The notes under the pieces: generated by a model
The model's input: the letters and a program-made list of their open reading frames with translations, nothing else
Databases searched by the model: none
Told to the model about the DNA's origin: nothing
Part shown: piece by piece, positions 4,561 to 7,802 of the stretch
Position numbering within the stretch: position 1 is the stretch's first letter
Layout of the letters: each line of letters begins with the position of its first letter
DNA from: Chthoniobacterales bacterium
GTDB taxonomy: Bacteria > Verrucomicrobiota > Verrucomicrobiia > Chthoniobacterales > JACTMZ01
Length of the DNA: 7,802 bases
Direction: 5' to 3'
NCBI GenBank assembly: GCA_017853515.1
Contig: JAFMJK010000098.1
Span: forward strand, 1 to 7,802
Position numbers and translations under genes: made by a program

Positions 4561-6879
4561 ATGAGCCCGACCTTCACTTTCCTTTTCGGCCTTCTCCTCC
4601 TCGGACTGTTCGTCTGGTATTTCATGACCGATGCGGCGGGACGCAAGCGCACCATCGGGCTGGTGCTGACCCTCCTGCTCGTGGCTTTCTGCTTCGAGGC
4701 CATCATCCCGCCGGAGAAAAAGATCCGCCTCGGGCTCGACCTGCAGGGTGGAACGTCCTTCCTCCTGCGTCTCGTGGGAGAAGGCGGCGAGGAGATCACG
4801 CCCACAACGCTGGACCAGGCGATCGAGGTGATCCGCAAGCGCGTCGACCAATTCGGCGTGAGCGAACCGGTCATCGCCGCGCAGGGGCGCGACCGCATCC
4901 TTGTGCAGATTCCCGGACTCGACACGCAGCGACTCGCGCAGACCAAGGAACAGCTCCAGCGCGTGGCCAAGCTCGAGTTTGCCCTGGTCCACCCGCAAAG
5001 CGAATCGATCCTCGCGCAAGTCGACGCCGGTGAAGCCGTGCTGCCGCCGGGTTACGTGGTCAAGGACTACAAGGACGTCATCGAGGGCAAGGAACAGACC
5101 TTGCAGCTTCTGGTCAAACAGCGCGCCGATCTGACCGGCGACCGCGTGACCTCGGCCAATCCGTTCTACGACAACCAAGGTTACGGCGTGGCCATGCGCC
5201 TCGACGGGGACGGCGCGAAAATGTTCGGCGACCTCACCACGCAGCATGTCGGTGACCGACTGGCCATCATGCTGGACGGCGACGTGCAGAGTGCGCCGAG
5301 CATCCGTCAGCCGATCTACGGCGGCGAGGCGGTCATCACCGGACGTTTCTCCGACCAGGAAGCCCGCAACCTGGCCAGCGTGCTTGAAAACCCTCTGAAA
5401 ACGCCGGTTGAGATCGAGGAAACGCGCAGCGTCTCGGCCACGCTCGGGGCGGACTCGATCAAAAGCGGTGTCGGCGCCGGACTGCTCGGCCTCGCCCTGA
5501 CTTTGCTCTTCGTTCTTTTCTACTACCGGCTCGCCGGACTGGTCGCATGTTTGGCGCTGGCCGTGAATCTCATCCTGCTTTTCGGCGCGATGTGCATGTT
5601 CAACTTCGTGCTCACCCTGCCCGGCATCGCGGGCATCATCCTGACCATCGGCATGGCCATCGACGCCAACGTGCTCATCTACGAACGCCTGCGCGAAGAA
5701 ATGGCCGCGGGCAAATCGCTCGGCGCCGCGGTCAGCGCGGCCTACGACAAAGCTTTTTCCGCCATTTTCGACGCCAACCTCACCACGCTGATCACCTCGG
5801 CCATCCTCTTCTGGCAGGCGACGGGTCCGGTCAAAGGATTCGCCATCACGCTGACCCTCGGCATCATCGCCTCGATGTTCTCCGCGCTGCTCTTCACGCG
5901 CACCTGCTTCGGTTACATGCTGGAAAACTTCGGGCTGAAAAAACTGCGCATGCTCAACTGGATCCCGGCGCACAAAATCGACTTCATCGGCAAACGCCAG
6001 GTCGCGCTGGCCCTCTCGCTCGTTATCATCCTCGGGTCGATCGGCTTCTTCGCCTGGCGCGGGGAGAAAAACTTCGGCGTCGATTTCACCGGAGGGGATC
6101 TGGTCGTGCTCGGCACCAAAGAGCAGGTTCCCCTCGCCGATCTGCGCCGCAGCGTCGAGTCGGCCAACCTCGGCGAGGCCACTTTGCAGATGTCCATGGA
6201 GGAAGGACGCGAACTGGTCACCGTGCAGAGCAAATTCGGCACGGCCGATGCCGTGGTGGCCAAACTTCAGCAGGACTTCCCCTCGGCGGGATGGACCATC
6301 GAACAGACCGACACGGTCGGGCCGCGGGTCGGCAACGAGTTGGCCGGACGCTCCCTCTTCGCTTTGGCCTTGGGGCTTCTCGGCATTCTCATTTACGTCA
6401 CGCTTCGCTTCGAATTTTCCTTCGCCCTCGGCGCCATCGTCGCGCTGCTGCACGACGTCATCATCACGGTTGGTGTCTTTTCCATGCTCGGGCGCGAAAT
6501 CTCCCTCGTCATGGTCGGCGCGGTGCTGACCATCGCCGGTTACTCGATCAACGACACCATCGTCGTCTTCGACCGCGTGCGGGAAGGACTCATGTCCGGC
6601 CGTCGCGGATCCGTTGCGCAGATCATGAACGAGTGCATCAACGAAACGCTGGGCCGCACCATCCTGACCGGCGGCACGACGCTGCTGGCCACCGCCGCGC
6701 TCTTCTTCCTCGGCGGTCCGGTGTTGAGCGACTTCGCCCTCGCCATCCTCATCGGCATTCTCGTCGGCACCTATTCGTCGATCTTCGTCGCCGCCCCCAT
6801 CGTTCTGTGGTGGTCGAAGCGCACGGGCAAGAGCATCAAACGCGAAGTGCTCGGCGATTTGCCGCAGGCGGCATCTTAA
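4561..6879 (+). CDS. secDF: protein translocase SecDF, fused SecD and SecF
   Basis: A 772-residue fusion that uses the proton gradient to help pull exported proteins through SecYEG at the inner membrane. The SecD half shows GLDLQGG (58-64), a periplasmic P1 domain to about 280, TPVEIEETRSVSATLGADSI (281-300), and a membrane block with AIDANVLIYERLREE (366-380). The SecF half begins around 471 with the KIDFIGKR motif (472-479), then GVDFTGG (506-512), VGPRVGNEL (586-594), LRFEFSFALGAIVALLHD and YSINDTIVVFDRVREG (661-676). D368, D665 and R699 fall at the same mutual spacings as the proton-pathway residues D340, D637 and R671 of Thermus SecDF as I recall them, so transport chemistry looks intact. 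Unusually, there are two hydrophobic segments (about 4-22 and 33-49) before GLDLQGG instead of one. ATG 4561 is the first start after yajC; there is no clear Shine-Dalgarno sequence, and translation may be coupled to yajC. Confidence 0.96.
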   Translation: MSPTFTFLFGLLLLGLFVWYFMTDAAGRKRTIGLVLTLLLVAFCFEAIIPPEKKIRLGLDLQGGTSFLLRLVGEGGEEITPTTLDQAIEVIRKRVDQFGVSEPVIAAQGRDRILVQIPGLDTQRLAQTKEQLQRVAKLEFALVHPQSESILAQVDAGEAVLPPGYVVKDYKDVIEGKEQTLQLLVKQRADLTGDRVTSANPFYDNQGYGVAMRLDGDGAKMFGDLTTQHVGDRLAIMLDGDVQSAPSIRQPIYGGEAVITGRFSDQEARNLASVLENPLKTPVEIEETRSVSATLGADSIKSGVGAGLLGLALTLLFVLFYYRLAGLVACLALAVNLILLFGAMCMFNFVLTLPGIAGIILTIGMAIDANVLIYERLREEMAAGKSLGAAVSAAYDKAFSAIFDANLTTLITSAILFWQATGPVKGFAITLTLGIIASMFSALLFTRTCFGYMLENFGLKKLRMLNWIPAHKIDFIGKRQVALALSLVIILGSIGFFAWRGEKNFGVDFTGGDLVVLGTKEQVPLADLRRSVESANLGEATLQMSMEEGRELVTVQSKFGTADAVVAKLQQDFPSAGWTIEQTDTVGPRVGNELAGRSLFALALGLLGILIYVTLRFEFSFALGAIVALLHDVIITVGVFSMLGREISLVMVGAVLTIAGYSINDTIVVFDRVREGLMSGRRGSVAQIMNECINETLGRTILTGGTTLLATAALFFLGGPVLSDFALAILIGILVGTYSSIFVAAPIVLWWSKRTGKSIKREVLGDLPQAAS

Positions 6880-6906
6880 GACACGGCGCGATCTCCGAAA
6901 ATGTTC

Positions 6907-6928
6907 ACCGCGACGGGGACACCGCGGT
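6907..6928. terminator. weak hairpin between convergent secDF and zupT-like genes
   Basis: ACCGCG (6907-6912) is complementary to CGCGGT (6923-6928) across a ten-base loop; an alternative four-base stem pairs GGAC (6917-6920) with GTCC (6927-6930). It is the only structure in the 53 bases between the two convergent stop codons. There is no T-run on either strand, and the stem is short for such GC-rich DNA, so a terminator role is a guess from position. Confidence 0.25.
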
Positions 6929-6932
6929 CCAC

Positions 6933-7793
6933 CTACTTCATGAGGAGCAGACTCAGCGCCATGACGAGCATTCCGCCGACGAGACCGAGGACACTGTCGT
7001 GTCCTTTGCCGTAGGCACGGCTGGTCGGAAGCAGTTCGTCGAGGCTGATGTAAACCATGATGCCGGCCACGGCGCCGAAGACGGGACCGACAAGGTCGCC
7101 CGGAATGACCGCACCCCCGCCTCCCGCCAGCATCAAAAATGCGGCATAGGCAGCGATGGCGCCGATCGGTTCGGCGAGACCGCTCAGCGCGGAGTAGATG
7201 AACGCCTTGCGACGGCTGCCCGTCGCGTAATAGATCGGCACGGAAACGCTCATGCCCTCGGGAATATTGTGCAGAGCGATGGCCACGGCGATGGCCACAC
7301 CGAGCCCCGGATCCTGGAGGGCGACAAGAAAGGTGGCCAGTCCCTCCGGGAAATTGTGGATCCCGATGGCCAAGGCGGTGAAGAGGCCCATGCGCATGAG
7401 TTTGTGGTTATGCCGGCGGCTCGGAGCGGGTTTGTCCTCCGCATGGAGCAGGGTTTCCGCTTCCTCGTGGGTGCGTGCCTCGTGCGGGTTCTCCGCCGCG
7501 GGGATCAGGTTGTCGATCAGCGCGATGACGAGGATTCCCGCGAAAAACGCCGCCGCATTGATCCAAGCCGCCACGACATTGCTGTGGCCCGCGCCGAGCA
7601 ACGCCGCCTCGCCCTTGGGAAAAATCTCCACGAAAGAAACGTAGAGCATGACGCCGGCGGAAAATCCGGTGGTGACGGAAAGGAAACGGTGGTCGGTCTG
7701 TTTGGCCAGAAAGGCGATGCAACTCCCCACCACCGTGCCCAACCCGGCGAGCAACGTCAGAATGAAGGCCGTCAACAGGTGCTCGTTCGTCAT
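6933..7793 (-). CDS. zupT: ZIP-family divalent metal transporter, ZupT-like
   Basis: A 286-residue inner-membrane protein with about eight hydrophobic segments, near 6-28, 36-57, 75-97, 134-158, 163-190, 196-220, 228-250 and 266-285. The two signature metal-site motifs are present: HNFPEG (146-151) and HNIPEG (175-180). SGLAEPIGA (204-212, E208) and FVEIFPK (54-60) also match the family. A variable loop at about 101-132 between segments 3 and 4 carries several His and acidic residues (such as HEARTHEEAE and RRHNHK), as expected for the metal-capturing loop. ZupT proteins import zinc and also iron, manganese or cobalt. E. coli ZupT is 257 residues; the extra length here lies mostly in this loop. 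ATG 7793 gives a normal N-terminus (MTNEHLLTAF), but only nine bases upstream are visible, so a longer product cannot be excluded. The gene is convergent with secDF. The metal preferred cannot be read from the sequence. Confidence 0.9.
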   Translation of the reverse strand: MTNEHLLTAFILTLLAGLGTVVGSCIAFLAKQTDHRFLSVTTGFSAGVMLYVSFVEIFPKGEAALLGAGHSNVVAAWINAAAFFAGILVIALIDNLIPAAENPHEARTHEEAETLLHAEDKPAPSRRHNHKLMRMGLFTALAIGIHNFPEGLATFLVALQDPGLGVAIAVAIALHNIPEGMSVSVPIYYATGSRRKAFIYSALSGLAEPIGAIAAYAAFLMLAGGGGAVIPGDLVGPVFGAVAGIMVYISLDELLPTSRAYGKGHDSVLGLVGGMLVMALSLLLMK

Positions 7794-7802
7794 TCGGTCA
7801 TG

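Noticed and set aside
4113..4970. N-terminal extension of the purC frame through the antisense of yajC and secDF
   Set aside because: The extension is low-complexity, Arg/Ser-rich antisense sequence. Family alignment places the start at MSDLQLPGW.
4501..6453. A 650-codon open frame on the minus strand, antisense to secDF
   Set aside because: It is rich in Asp, Glu, Arg, Gly and His with no recognisable domain, and it lies opposite a gene whose motifs are unmistakable. GC-rich codon periodicity explains its length.
1..7802. Mobile elements, phage integration or a defence island suggested by the tyrosine recombinase
   Set aside because: The recombinase fits the housekeeping XerD type in length and motifs. 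There are no tRNA genes, attachment repeats or cargo genes nearby, and base composition looks even across the window.

Overview
The window looks like ordinary chromosomal DNA from a high-GC, didermal (Gram-negative type) bacterium. It contains nine protein-coding genes, one of them cut by the left edge. My best guess is the Verrucomicrobiota (PVC group). The reasons are a yajC gene followed by a single fused secDF gene, a 20-residue N-terminus at the left edge that resembles small proteins I remember from that phylum, and the near absence of Shine-Dalgarno sequences before most starts. None of these is decisive. I see no tRNA, rRNA, CRISPR array, insertion sequence, phage gene or toxin-antitoxin pair, and no gene-free stretch longer than about 100 bases.

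Layout from left to right. At 1-62 (minus) is the start of an unidentified gene that runs off the edge. Divergent from it, 144-632 (plus) encodes a probable envelope lipoprotein with a glycine-zipper-like core. It is followed after 16 bases by 649-1512 (plus), an unnamed protein carrying a degenerate but recognisable protein-kinase-like motif set. A 100-base convergent gap (1513-1612) holds nested, mutually exclusive inverted repeats. Next comes a three-gene minus-strand unit read from right to left: purC (SAICAR synthase, purine synthesis), xerD-like tyrosine recombinase (chromosome dimer resolution) and a Bax-inhibitor-1/YccA-family membrane protein. purC and xerD overlap by four bases, and the third gene follows after 14 bases.

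A 102-base divergent promoter region (4113-4214) separates purC from yajC and secDF on the plus strand, which together form the accessory module of the Sec translocon. Downstream, convergent with secDF, is a ZIP-family metal transporter resembling ZupT (6933-7793, minus), which is complete or nearly so at the right edge.

Most of the content is housekeeping: protein export, purine synthesis, chromosome segregation and metal uptake. I did not find a convincing new multi-gene system. The points most worth a second look are the kinase-like protein beside the lipoprotein, the extra N-terminal membrane segment of SecDF, the apparent loss of the acidic residues expected in the BI-1 protein, the intergenic inverted-repeat cluster at 1526-1593, and the symmetrical divergent promoters that would give almost leaderless purC and yajC messages.
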